Assembly: GCA_910587055.1 (NCBI GenBank)
Contig: CAJUKY010000018.1
Location: 1-36,242 of the forward strand
Direction: 5' to 3'
Source of the DNA: Candidatus Gastranaerophilales bacterium
Lineage (GTDB): Bacteria > Cyanobacteriota > Vampirovibrionia > Gastranaerophilales > Gastranaerophilaceae
DNA: 36,242 nt
Every line of letters starts with the position of its first letter. Within the stretch, counting starts at the first letter, position 1. Under the pieces are notes generated by a model that saw nothing but the letters and a program-made list of their open reading frames with translations, searched no databases and was not told the origin of the DNA. Below are positions 22,674-31,747 of this stretch, in pieces. The position numbers were made by a program, and so were the translations under genes.

Positions 22674-24114
22674 TTTTAATTACAACCTTATTCTTTCCTG
22701 TTTTTTTAGCCTCATATAAAGCGGCATCTGCTTTTTCAATTAAATCCGAAGGAAGGCGCATATCTTTTGAATAAGTGGTTGCACCTACGCTTATGGTTAC
22801 TTTTATTTCCTGATTATTGCAGATAAACTGCTTATTTTCGATATTTTTTCTTATTCTTTCTAATGGCATTATTATATTTTGCAGGCATGTTTCCGGCATT
22901 AAAATACAAATTTCTTCCCCGCCGTATCTGTATACAAAGTCTGTTTTTCTTAATGTATCCATAAATATTTTTGATACTTCACGAAGAACATAATCTCCCG
23001 CCATATGCCCGTATTGGTCGTTTATTATTTTAAAATTGTCAATATCTGCCATAGCAACTGATACTATCGTACCGTATCTTTTGGCTCTTTCAAATTCCTG
23101 AATAATGACACTGTCTAAATGGCGTCTTGTGTAGAGTTTTGTTAATTCATCGGTTATTGATAAATAGCAGGTCTTAACATATAAATATTTAAGCCTTAAA
23201 TATAAATCAAGCTCCGATTTTGCAGTCGGCATAAATTTTAACTTATTCCATTCAACATTTTGTGTTGAATAGAAACAGACTTTGCCTATTAAATTATTTT
23301 CATAATAAAAATCAAACTCTTTTCTTGATTGAAAATCATCCGCACTTTCTATTATGTTGTCACTTTTGTTTCCCGCTATTACTTCCGTTTTAAAATCTTC
23401 AACGCAATCGGGCAGAATTTGTCTCCATATTTCAAGGTAAACATTTTCTTTTAAATCACAGTTTTGCGTGTTGAATATAAGCCTTTTTTTAACAGAGCTG
23501 TCAGGGGAATTAAAATATATGCATGCTGCATCATATTCAATTATTGTAGATAAGATTTTAAATATTTTATTTGCAATAAAAGCATCATCGCCCGTATAAT
23601 CGGTGAGATTTCGGAATTCATTCGTGATTGTGGATTTCATAAGGGCATCATCAAGAATTTTATTAATTTGCGGGATAATACCCTCTTCATCAAATTCAAA
23701 TGTTTGAAGTAAATCCTTATATCTTTGCGAAACAGGAAATTTGCTGCATATGTCCTCAGCTATCCTGGTTATGTTTTTGAAATCGGAATCTTTTTGTATA
23801 AATCTGTTTGCACCTGATTGTGAAGCCCAGAATTTATCAAGTTTTTTATCTAAAACAGTAAGCATAATAATCGGGATTTGTTTTGTTTCGGGGTTGCTTT
23901 TTAAAAGTCTGCATAATTGAAAACCCCCTAAATGCGGCATTAAAACATCTGAAATTATTAAATCGGGTGCTGTTTTATAAACTTTTACAAAGCCTTCAAC
24001 CCCGTTTTGTGCAGTTTCAACATCAAATCCCGCGCGTTTAAAGAATATTTTCAAACTGCTCAGCTGTGTAATGCTGTCATCTATAATTAGAACTTTTTTT
24101 GCCATAATCCACAT
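22666..24114 (-). CDS. Response regulator diguanylate cyclase (REC, middle sensor-like region, GGDEF)
   Basis: Makes cyclic di-GMP from two GTP when its receiver is phosphorylated. Counting from the ATG at 24114, a REC domain occupies about 5-120 (acidic Asp12/Asp13, phosphoacceptor Asp56 in LIISDVLMP, Lys108). A GAF-like region of unclear fold spans about 150-310. The GGDEF domain spans about 320-480. The active motif GGEEI is intact, and the inhibitory I-site RKTD lies five residues before it, so activity with product feedback is expected. A second ATG (24105, MAKKVLIIDD) is an equally likely start; neither has a strong ribosome binding site. Its position suggests it is the output of the CheA pathway. 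Confidence 0.92.
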   Translation of the reverse strand: MWIMAKKVLIIDDSITQLSSLKIFFKRAGFDVETAQNGVEGFVKVYKTAPDLIISDVLMPHLGGFQLCRLLKSNPETKQIPIIMLTVLDKKLDKFWASQSGANRFIQKDSDFKNITRIAEDICSKFPVSQRYKDLLQTFEFDEEGIIPQINKILDDALMKSTITNEFRNLTDYTGDDAFIANKIFKILSTIIEYDAACIYFNSPDSSVKKRLIFNTQNCDLKENVYLEIWRQILPDCVEDFKTEVIAGNKSDNIIESADDFQSRKEFDFYYENNLIGKVCFYSTQNVEWNKLKFMPTAKSELDLYLRLKYLYVKTCYLSITDELTKLYTRRHLDSVIIQEFERAKRYGTIVSVAMADIDNFKIINDQYGHMAGDYVLREVSKIFMDTLRKTDFVYRYGGEEICILMPETCLQNIIMPLERIRKNIENKQFICNNQEIKVTISVGATTYSKDMRLPSDLIEKADAALYEAKKTGKNKVVIKNG

Positions 24115-24166
24115 TATTTACTATAATTAAAATAGATTATACATTATTTTTTGAAAAAGGGGAAAT

Positions 24167-25219
24167 ATGTTTAAAGATGAAAAGAAAAGAAACACGCTGA
24201 CAAACGAGCTTACAAAGAAAAGCACGCTTGATATAGTTGTGTTGTTTGTAATATTTCTTGTTTTGTATATGGTTTTTGAATATGCAGAGCTTGATACAAC
24301 CCTTATGGCTGTTACTATTGTATTTCTGTTTATACTTTCCCTGCTTTCTTTTGAATTTACAAAAAAACAGCTGAAAAAAAGTATAGACGGCGTTGTGTTT
24401 GATGTAATCGATCAGACTGATGATGAAACAAAAAAAATTGAAACCACTACAAATAACCAGAAAGAAAATATCAACCTCTCATTTACAAAAATCACAAACA
24501 TAGTTTCCCTTTTAGAAAATCTTAAAGAATATATAGCTTCAATGAATGAAGTCATAAGCAGAACTCAGGCTAAAACTCAGGATTCGCTTAATTTTACCAA
24601 TACGGAACACTTAGCCGTTAAAGCAAATATTGAAAAAATGTTTGCAATAAGACACAAAATTCAAACAATTGCGGAATTAATTCTTGAATTATCGGAATTT
24701 ATTCAATCAATATCATCCACGATAGGCGTTGTTGAAGATATAGCAGAGCAGACAAACCTGCTTGCCTTAAATGCTGCGGTTGAAGCTGCAAGGGCGGGCG
24801 AGCACGGTAAAGGGTTTGCTGTTGTTGCAGGCGAAATCAGAAAACTTGCAGATGAATCAAAACAGGCTACGACAAAAATAACATCTTTAATCACCGATAT
24901 TCAACAGACCACAAATTCAACCGTTATGGCAACGGAAGAAGGCACAAAAGAAATTGAAACAGGGATTGACCTTGCTCACAGTATCGGAAGCAACATTGAA
25001 CAATTAATCGGATTTATGAATGAAATAACAACCGGTGTTAATGAAATAATAGCTTCATCCGATAAACTTAAAAAAGATACTCAGAACACGGGCGGATACA
25101 TAAAAGAATTAACAGATATGCTTGAAGCTAATTTCAAGATTACGGAAGAAAATTACAAAAATATTGAAAATTTACATATGCTTACTAAATCGTTTAAAAC
25201 AAGCGTTCTGGATGAGTAA
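24167..25219 (+). CDS. Methyl-accepting chemotaxis-type receptor without a periplasmic domain
   Basis: A 350-residue receptor. Two adjacent membrane helices (about 23-44 and 46-65) form a hairpin with almost no external loop. A cytosolic signalling rod follows, with the conserved tip EQTNLLALNAAVEAARAGEHGKGFAVVAGEIRKLA. The absence of a ligand domain suggests it senses the membrane, its own clustering or a cytosolic cue. AAGGGG precedes the ATG. It opens a plus-strand operon with cheA 5 nt after its stop, and diverges from the REC-GGDEF/CheW genes across only 52 bp. Confidence 0.93.
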   Translation: MFKDEKKRNTLTNELTKKSTLDIVVLFVIFLVLYMVFEYAELDTTLMAVTIVFLFILSLLSFEFTKKQLKKSIDGVVFDVIDQTDDETKKIETTTNNQKENINLSFTKITNIVSLLENLKEYIASMNEVISRTQAKTQDSLNFTNTEHLAVKANIEKMFAIRHKIQTIAELILELSEFIQSISSTIGVVEDIAEQTNLLALNAAVEAARAGEHGKGFAVVAGEIRKLADESKQATTKITSLITDIQQTTNSTVMATEEGTKEIETGIDLAHSIGSNIEQLIGFMNEITTGVNEIIASSDKLKKDTQNTGGYIKELTDMLEANFKITEENYKNIENLHMLTKSFKTSVLDE

Positions 25220-25224
25220 TAAAA

Positions 25225-28200
25225 ATGGAATTTTTACAGGAAGAACTTGATGAGATTTTAAATATTTTCCAGCAGGAAAGCGGGGAAATATTACAATCCA
25301 TGGATAAAAATCTTCTTATTCTTGAAAAAAAGCCAAAAAATATTGATATTGCAATGCAATTATTCAGGGATGCCCACAGTTTAAAGGGCTCTGCCAGAAT
25401 GCTCGGTTTTAACGGTATACAGAATATCGCACATAAAATTGAAGATATTCTGGGACTTATTAAAGAAGAAAAACTTGTACCCGATTCATATATCACAGAT
25501 ACAATTTCATCTGCTCTATCTTTTATATCAATGCTTATTGAAAAGACGCTTGAACAAAGAAGCGAATATAAAACAGATGAAGTAAATATTTATATAGATA
25601 AGCTTATAAAAATTGCAGGAGGCGAAAAAGAAGTTGATGCGCAGCCTTTAAACAGACAAGTTGAAGCTGTTCGGCATTCATCTGAAAATAAAAAGAAAAT
25701 ATTAAAAAACCTTAATGATATTGAAGACTGCCTTACGGGGATAATATTTGTTTATTCAAGATGCGCTCAGGAAAATGATTTTAATCAGATTGTCGATATA
25801 AAACCTGTTCTTAAGAAATTATCAAGTGTGCTTATTGAAATCGAATTAAATGATATGGAAAAAATAGTATCTAAAATAGATGAAATTGCAGATAAGATAT
25901 TTTCCGAAAAAGAAAAAAATAAATACGGCGCAAAAGATACCGTAATTATTGATTTAAACCTTGAAATCAACGGGCTTGTCCAGCATTTTAACGAAGTATG
26001 CAAAAAAGAAGATATAAAGGTTAAAAATTACTATGAAAATGCTTATAAACTTATTTCAAAAGAACCTGTAGCGTTTAAAAATGAAGAACCGGAAAAAACC
26101 ACGCCTGTGAGCAAACTAAAAGGTACGGAACTTCTTGAACTAATTGAAAATATTGCAAAAAAGGTGCCTTCTCTTTTAGAAAATAAAATTAATCTTGCCG
26201 AGATAAAAAGTCTTATAAATGAAACTATATCAAGAATTGAAGAAGAAAATTTTAAGAAGATATTTATTACAATTCTTAAAATTATTGCAATGTTTGAAAA
26301 CAATAATGCTCCGTTTGATAAAGATACAATCGGAATTATAAAAGAAATTGTCGAAACCGCGGGGAAAATTATTGAGAAAAACTTTTCAAAAGATTCTTTT
26401 AAAGATATCTCTGATGACATTGAGTTATTAGACCAGAAAGCCGCCATTATTGAGCAGATGGTGCAGTTTTCTTTAAACAGCAAGCCTGCAATTCAAAATA
26501 AAAAGAGCAAAACTAAAATTAAAATGCAGCAATTAAGTTCAAATGACTGGCTTGTGAATTTTGATACAACGGCAATTAAAACACTGCGTGTAGATTCGGG
26601 GAAGTTGGATCAGCTTGTTAATCAAATAGGCGATTTAATTGTAACAAGAATTAAAACAAGAGAATTACTGTCCCTTGCTAAAAATATACAGAACGATTTT
26701 ATGGAATGGCAGAAAAATTATCATAAAATAGGTTATTTTATGAAATTTTTTGATAAAAAACATCTTTCAAGCCAAACAGGAGATGAAGCTGTACGTAATA
26801 TGCAGTCTTTTATGGGATATAATAAGCAGCTTATTTCCCTTCATAATGTTAACTTTGAGAGAATGAACAGTCTTTTAAAAAATGTTGAAACATTGATGAA
26901 AGAATTGCAGGAGAATAATTCCAAACTCTATGCGACATCCGATGAGCTGGAAACAATGGTAAAAAATATGCGTATTTTACCTCTTTCGACGGTTTTTGGC
27001 CTTTTTCCGAGGATGGTGCATAATATTGCAAAAGATAAAGGCAAAGAAATTGATTTTCAAATAGAAGGGGCTGAAGTTTCAGCCGATAAAAAGATTATTG
27101 AAGACATAAAAATCCCCATTATGCATATCATCAGAAATTCAATTGACCATGGGATAGAAAAACCTGAAGAAAGAGAAAAACTCGGTAAAAACAGAGTGGG
27201 CAGTATTTCAATTCAAGCCATTCAAAAAGAAAGCAAAATTATTATAAACGTTAGAGATGACGGACGCGGAATTGATGTTGAAAAAATTAAACAAAGGGCT
27301 GTCGAAAAGGGGATTTTATCCCAGTCTGAAATTGATGCACTGCCTGAAGAACAGGTTGTAAATCTTATATTTTACCCCGGTTTTTCAACAGGTGATACTG
27401 TAACGGAACTTTCAGGCAGGGGTTTGGGGCTTGATATCGTTCATACAAAAATTTCACAATTGAACGGCAGAATTGATGTATATTCCGAATTAAACAAGGG
27501 AACGCTTGTTACGATGGAGCTTCCGACTACAATGGCAACCTTGAAAACATTCATAATTATGGAACAGGGCCAGTTATATGCACTTCCTGCTTCATCAATT
27601 CAAACGGTTTTAAGGATTGACCCTGATGATGTATTTATGAGGGACGGAAAAAATCAATATATTCATAACGGCGAAGTATTGCAGGTTTATACATTATCTC
27701 AAATTCTTGAGTTTGAAAATAAGCCGCGCGAAGCTGAAAAATATACGCTTGTCATTATTGAATCCGAAAATTCAAAGCTTGGAGTTATTATAGAAAAATT
27801 AATCGGGGATCAGGAAATTTTACATAAGAAGCTTTCTCCGCCTTTATTCAGGGTAAAAAATATTGCGGGAATTACAACCCTTGCATCAGGCGAAATGTGT
27901 TTAATTTTAAATATGACGGATATTTTAAACACTGCTTTATCGCGCAAAGCAAATACAAGTATAATTTCAGCAAGCAAGCTGCATGCGCTTGAAGCGCGGT
28001 CTAAAAAGAAAATACTTGTTCTTGACGATTCTATAACTACAAGGACTTTACAGAAAAATATTTTGTCCGGTCATGGATATAAAGTAACAGTTTGCGGAGA
28101 TCCTGAAGAGGCATTAAGACTTGTTGAAAACAGCCGGTTTGATTTAATAATTACAGACCATGAAATGCCGAATTTATCCGGGGTTGAATTTATAAGAAAG

Positions 28201-28374
28201 CTTAGAAGCCAGAAAGCTTATATCGATACTCCGCTTATTGTTTTAACATCAATCGATAAAAACTCCGTGCGCAAATTGTATGCAGATATTGATATTAAAG
28301 AATTTATACAAAAAGAAGACTTTGAACAGACAAAATTTTTATCATATATAGATAAATATCTTAATGAAAGATAG
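25225..28374 (+). CDS. CheA-type histidine kinase fused to a receiver (CheA-REC hybrid)
   Basis: A 1049-residue hybrid kinase. The N-terminal Hpt domain (about 1-110) carries His51 in AHSLKGSARMLG. Residues about 130-440 are helical and not recognised; no clear CheY-binding P2 domain is visible. Dimerisation (about 445-610) is followed by the HATPase domain (about 615-765: IIRNSIDHGIE, DDGRGID, GRGLGLDIV). Next come a CheW-like P5 domain (about 770-905) and a C-terminal REC (about 925-1047; LDDSITT, phosphoacceptor in ITDHEMPNLSG). The layout is that of WspE/PixL-type kinases. It lies between the MCP and an HD protein in one operon. Confidence 0.94.
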   Translation: MEFLQEELDEILNIFQQESGEILQSMDKNLLILEKKPKNIDIAMQLFRDAHSLKGSARMLGFNGIQNIAHKIEDILGLIKEEKLVPDSYITDTISSALSFISMLIEKTLEQRSEYKTDEVNIYIDKLIKIAGGEKEVDAQPLNRQVEAVRHSSENKKKILKNLNDIEDCLTGIIFVYSRCAQENDFNQIVDIKPVLKKLSSVLIEIELNDMEKIVSKIDEIADKIFSEKEKNKYGAKDTVIIDLNLEINGLVQHFNEVCKKEDIKVKNYYENAYKLISKEPVAFKNEEPEKTTPVSKLKGTELLELIENIAKKVPSLLENKINLAEIKSLINETISRIEEENFKKIFITILKIIAMFENNNAPFDKDTIGIIKEIVETAGKIIEKNFSKDSFKDISDDIELLDQKAAIIEQMVQFSLNSKPAIQNKKSKTKIKMQQLSSNDWLVNFDTTAIKTLRVDSGKLDQLVNQIGDLIVTRIKTRELLSLAKNIQNDFMEWQKNYHKIGYFMKFFDKKHLSSQTGDEAVRNMQSFMGYNKQLISLHNVNFERMNSLLKNVETLMKELQENNSKLYATSDELETMVKNMRILPLSTVFGLFPRMVHNIAKDKGKEIDFQIEGAEVSADKKIIEDIKIPIMHIIRNSIDHGIEKPEEREKLGKNRVGSISIQAIQKESKIIINVRDDGRGIDVEKIKQRAVEKGILSQSEIDALPEEQVVNLIFYPGFSTGDTVTELSGRGLGLDIVHTKISQLNGRIDVYSELNKGTLVTMELPTTMATLKTFIIMEQGQLYALPASSIQTVLRIDPDDVFMRDGKNQYIHNGEVLQVYTLSQILEFENKPREAEKYTLVIIESENSKLGVIIEKLIGDQEILHKKLSPPLFRVKNIAGITTLASGEMCLILNMTDILNTALSRKANTSIISASKLHALEARSKKKILVLDDSITTRTLQKNILSGHGYKVTVCGDPEEALRLVENSRFDLIITDHEMPNLSGVEFIRKLRSQKAYIDTPLIVLTSIDKNSVRKLYADIDIKEFIQKEDFEQTKFLSYIDKYLNER

Positions 28375-28380
28375 CGGAGA

Positions 28381-28980
28381 ATGGAATTAGAAGATTTTAT
28401 AAAAAATTATCTCGGGCAAAATTCTTTAATTGACCATTCAATGCTTATTAAAGATTTAAGTTTAAATTTATTTCATAAATTAAAGGTATTTTTTCCCGAA
28501 TTAAAAAAATACGATAATAAAGAAGATTTAAAATTGCTTGAATACGGAGCTTTATTGCATGATGTGGGGGTTCCTTTTGAAAAAAAGATGGATAAAAGCC
28601 ACCATAAAATAGGGAGGGATTTAATTCTTAAAAATAAAATCTTAGGGCTTGATGAAACATCAAATCTTATTGCTGCAAACATTGTAAGATATCATAGGCG
28701 CGCCTTGCCCGATTTAAAACATAAATATTATAAAATGCTTAACAATAAAGATAGGAGAAAGGTTGATATTTTTTCTTCAATTGTAAGGCTTACGGATGCT
28801 TTAGACTATAACCATTTTAATATGGTGGATGATTTTGAACTTAAATATGACGAAAGTTCAAGAATTTTGACAATAATTTTAAGCATAAATATAATGTTAA
28901 ATATCGGGTTCAAGGAGCTTCTTGATAAGAAAAAAGAACTTCTTGAAAAAACGTTAGATATAAAGGTTTTATTTAATTAA
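28381..28980 (+). CDS. Stand-alone HD domain of the Ppx/GppA C-terminal type
   Basis: A 199-residue cytosolic HD protein. The metal motif LLHDVG lies at about residues 58-63, with SHHKIG about 12 residues later. The block ANIVRYHRRALPDLKHKYY, followed by VDIFSSIVRLTDALDYNHF, closely resembles the HD region at the C-terminus of Ppx/GppA exopolyphosphatases, but the ASKHA phosphatase part is absent. Function may be hydrolysis of a nucleotide or phosphate ester; the substrate is unknown. GGAG lies immediately before its ATG, 6 nt after the cheA stop, so it belongs to the chemosensory operon. Confidence 0.8.
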   Translation: MELEDFIKNYLGQNSLIDHSMLIKDLSLNLFHKLKVFFPELKKYDNKEDLKLLEYGALLHDVGVPFEKKMDKSHHKIGRDLILKNKILGLDETSNLIAANIVRYHRRALPDLKHKYYKMLNNKDRRKVDIFSSIVRLTDALDYNHFNMVDDFELKYDESSRILTIILSINIMLNIGFKELLDKKKELLEKTLDIKVLFN

Positions 28981-29739
28981 ATGAAATTAAACGGGAAATT
29001 AAAATTCTTAGTACCACTGTTTATATTTGCCATATTTAATATTCAAAATGCATTTGCAATTCAAAAAATGAGCGGCAGTGTTATATATGATTATCTGAAA
29101 AAAGATATAAGCGATAATGTTATATATAAGGCTTCATTTGATTTTATAGGAATACCCGATATGCAGTATTCGGATTTAGGGTATTTTATTAAATTTAAGC
29201 CTCTTAATATGCTCTCAAGTTCTGAATTATTTTTTAAAAAGAAAACAAAAATCCATAAAACTTTCGGGCAAAATTTAGCACCAAGTGTTTATAATATTTC
29301 TTTTATGAATAACGGTGAAGTTGATTATGATGATAATTCCGCGGGTATTGAAAAATTAATCAAAAAATACCCTGACAGAGTTGAATACATATATGCTTAT
29401 GCTATAAAACTTAAAAAAGAACAAAGATATGATGAGGCGCTATTGCAGGTGGATAAGGCTTTAAGCTATGATAACAATTATGCTCTCGGGCATTTTTTAA
29501 AAGGGGATATTCTAAGAATTTCAGGCAGATATAAAGAAGCAGCAAGAGAATATTTTGCAACACTTGAAATTAACCCGTATTGCACCGATGCGTATTTTAA
29601 TATTGCAAAAATGCTTGAAATTCACGGCAATGAAGAACTTGCTCTTAACTATTATGAAATGGCATATGCAGTAAATCCTAATGATATAGAGATTAGAAAT
29701 GTTATTTTAAAACTTAATAAAAAACTCGGGATGATTTAA
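28981..29739 (+). CDS. Exported TPR-repeat protein
   Basis: A 252-residue protein with an N-terminal signal sequence (KLKFLVPLFIFAIFNIQNAFA, about 6-26). The C-terminal half has about three tetratricopeptide repeats (RVEYIYAYAIKLKKEQRYDEALLQV, then ALGHFLKGDILRISGRYKEAAREY, then TDAYFNIAKMLEIHGNEELALNYY). TPRs act as protein-binding scaffolds. Its ATG directly follows the stop codon of the HD gene, so it is translationally coupled as the last gene of the MCP-cheA operon. Its 3' end overlaps the convergent CheR-like gene by 4 nt. Residues 30-120 are not recognised. Confidence 0.8.
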   Translation: MKLNGKLKFLVPLFIFAIFNIQNAFAIQKMSGSVIYDYLKKDISDNVIYKASFDFIGIPDMQYSDLGYFIKFKPLNMLSSSELFFKKKTKIHKTFGQNLAPSVYNISFMNNGEVDYDDNSAGIEKLIKKYPDRVEYIYAYAIKLKKEQRYDEALLQVDKALSYDNNYALGHFLKGDILRISGRYKEAAREYFATLEINPYCTDAYFNIAKMLEIHGNEELALNYYEMAYAVNPNDIEIRNVILKLNKKLGMI

Positions 29740-30764
29740 TTTTCAAGCTTATAGATATTATTTTCGGGTCTGCTTCTAAACGGAACTTTGGAAGTGTCTT
29801 TTGACATTTTATTAAAACCTAAAAAATCTATCATATCTTTGATTTCCGCCTGTTTTGCACGGGAAATTCCTGCTTGATTACCAACAGGCGTATTTAACAT
29901 TATATTTTCCAGTTCTCCGGCTACAACATAAACATCTTTATTGTTGTCCTTGTTTGCATTTTTTATGTTGTTAAAAATATATACAAACATGTCTGGATTT
30001 TCTACAAGCAGATATCCTGCCGAATTTGCAATAACATATACTTCTGCCTCCATGCCTTTGGTTGAAGTTGTATGCATCATCATATCCCCTGTTTCGAAGG
30101 TTATTTGCGGCAAATCTTTTTGATTTACTTCATACCAGTTCATTCCCCTCCCTAATGTTATGCCAACAACGGGGTCTTTCTCCATATATTTTAAAAACGG
30201 ATATTGTTTCACAAGATTTTGAAAGTTTTCGGGACGTGAAGTTTTTGATAGATATTTATTCCATCCGTTACCTTTCAGGGGGCTTGAATTCAGTCTGTCA
30301 TCCGGTGTGTAGTTTGCATAAAATTTCTCAGCATCCGCACAGGATATTTTTCCTGTCTTTGCAAGCTCTATCATATAAGGAGCTATATCTACCCCTTTAA
30401 TTGAAAATTTTTCTTTTGCTTTTTTGCCAAAGGCCTCATTCAGGGCAATTGCATAGGCATAAGCTTCGGAGCCGTCAGAACAGTCCAGTATATTTATCCT
30501 TGTTTTCTTATCGGGATCAAGCATTCGCACCATTGCAAGTTCTGTGGCAAGTTCTCTGAACGGCCTTGTTGAATGAACTTTTATCTCCCGAAAATCCGGA
30601 TTTTTCATAAGCTCAGCTGTATAACGGTCTTGATTTTCCGGAAGTGCACATGAAACAACACTTGTAAAAGCTACACTGTTTGTTTTGTTATTTATTTTTG
30701 TATGATTGTTATTTGTTTTATTTACATATAGTGAATTTATGCAGGATATATTATTTATTCTCAT
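29736..30764 (-). CDS. Tagged CheR-like SAM-dependent methyltransferase
   Basis: A 342-residue protein that begins MRINNISCINSLYVN and carries a tag-like VAFTS at residues 31-35. Residues about 50-140 resemble the CheR methyltransferase core. MKNPDFREI recalls the F-R-D-P segment of CheR. INILDCSDGSEAYAYAIAL (90-108) aligns with the SAM-binding GCSTGEEPYSIAM. IKGVDIAPYMIELAKTGKIS (122-141) aligns with the ATDID..AL..A..G.Y segment. CheR methylates receptor glutamates, so a role on the adjacent MCP is possible. The similarity is partial and the first glycine-rich motif is degraded. No strong ribosome binding site precedes the ATG. Confidence 0.6.
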   Translation of the reverse strand: MRINNISCINSLYVNKTNNNHTKINNKTNSVAFTSVVSCALPENQDRYTAELMKNPDFREIKVHSTRPFRELATELAMVRMLDPDKKTRINILDCSDGSEAYAYAIALNEAFGKKAKEKFSIKGVDIAPYMIELAKTGKISCADAEKFYANYTPDDRLNSSPLKGNGWNKYLSKTSRPENFQNLVKQYPFLKYMEKDPVVGITLGRGMNWYEVNQKDLPQITFETGDMMMHTTSTKGMEAEVYVIANSAGYLLVENPDMFVYIFNNIKNANKDNNKDVYVVAGELENIMLNTPVGNQAGISRAKQAEIKDMIDFLGFNKMSKDTSKVPFRSRPENNIYKLEN

Positions 30765-30862
30765 AACTGATTAAATTAAAATTGCCTTTCTTTATTTTTA
30801 AAAATCCAATGTATTAAGATTAAAGGCCATAAATAATTTTTTTTGCGTTTAATAATTGAATT

Positions 30863-31747
30863 TTAAGTACTATGAGTTTTAATCAGGGAATGTATCATTG
30901 TACGAAATTTTTCTCTGTCAGATTTCGGGTATAAAATTTCACAGTTTGTGCCGTATTTTAATAATCTTTTAAATAATGTTTCTTTATCTTCATATTTATT
31001 TGATACAATTAGATAATCATCATACGGAGAAACAATTTCTCCTTCTTTTGCGCAATAGGTTTTTTTTAAAATTCCTTTTAATTTAAATGTTGTGGAAAGT
31101 GCAAAATCGGTGCTTTGAGCCAGAGACGGGATTTGTTTAATGCTTTGAATTTTATTAATCGGAAAATTTTTATTTACGTTGTTTGAACAATCATATCCGA
31201 AAAGACAGATTGATTTTTTAAAATAATGAAATTTAACGGGAATAATCGTATAGGGCTTATCTTCAAAGATAATTTTTACTTTTTGTATTGGCTCTTGAAT
31301 AAAATCCGATAACGATTCAATTTTATCTCTGAATCTGTCTGTATCAATTAAATTTTTATCCTCTTTATTTTGTAAAATTTTTTTGTAACGGGATATTTCA
31401 TCCGTATTTGTCAATGAAAAAAGTTTATCCAGAAATTTTAAAAATTCATTATAATCTTTCTTGGATGCAAGATTTTTTGTTATTTTTTGAAAACCTGCAA
31501 GAGTATCAATTTCTGTATTATTTAAGCTAAGAACAGGATATTTAATATAGAATTTATTTTGCTTTTTTTGAATATCACAGCCTGCGTTTCTAAGGGTTGC
31601 AAAATATTTTGAAATGGTCTCTCTATTTACAAAATTGTCATCTTCTTCAAGAGATTCCATAATATCCTTTAAACTTACAGGTTTTTCCGTCATAAGTTTT
31701 AAAATTTTTATTATTTTTAAAGGTGTAGCAAGCTTTTTTGTTTTCAT
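30863..31747 (-). CDS. WYL-type HTH transcriptional regulator, second of a pair
   Basis: A 294-residue predicted DNA-binding regulator. Residues about 5-65 form a winged HTH (PLKIIKILKLMTEKPVSLKDIMESL, then ETISKYFATLRNAGCDI). A helical linker follows, then a WYL-like ligand domain (about 165-235: YTIIPVKFHYFKKSICLFGYD, then FPINKIQSIKQI). The C-terminal WCX-like end reads YGTNCEILYPKSDREKFRTMI. WYL proteins respond to nucleic acids or nucleotides and often control stress or defence genes. It overlaps the upstream WYL gene by 4 nt (ATGA), a PafB/PafC-like tandem arrangement. Confidence 0.75.
   Translation of the reverse strand: MKTKKLATPLKIIKILKLMTEKPVSLKDIMESLEEDDNFVNRETISKYFATLRNAGCDIQKKQNKFYIKYPVLSLNNTEIDTLAGFQKITKNLASKKDYNEFLKFLDKLFSLTNTDEISRYKKILQNKEDKNLIDTDRFRDKIESLSDFIQEPIQKVKIIFEDKPYTIIPVKFHYFKKSICLFGYDCSNNVNKNFPINKIQSIKQIPSLAQSTDFALSTTFKLKGILKKTYCAKEGEIVSPYDDYLIVSNKYEDKETLFKRLLKYGTNCEILYPKSDREKFRTMIHSLIKTHST

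Noticed and set aside
26043..26483. A 146-codon minus-strand open frame inside cheA
   Set aside because: It is antisense to the CheA middle region, Ile/Ser/Phe-rich and without a ribosome binding site; a shadow of AT-rich coding sequence.
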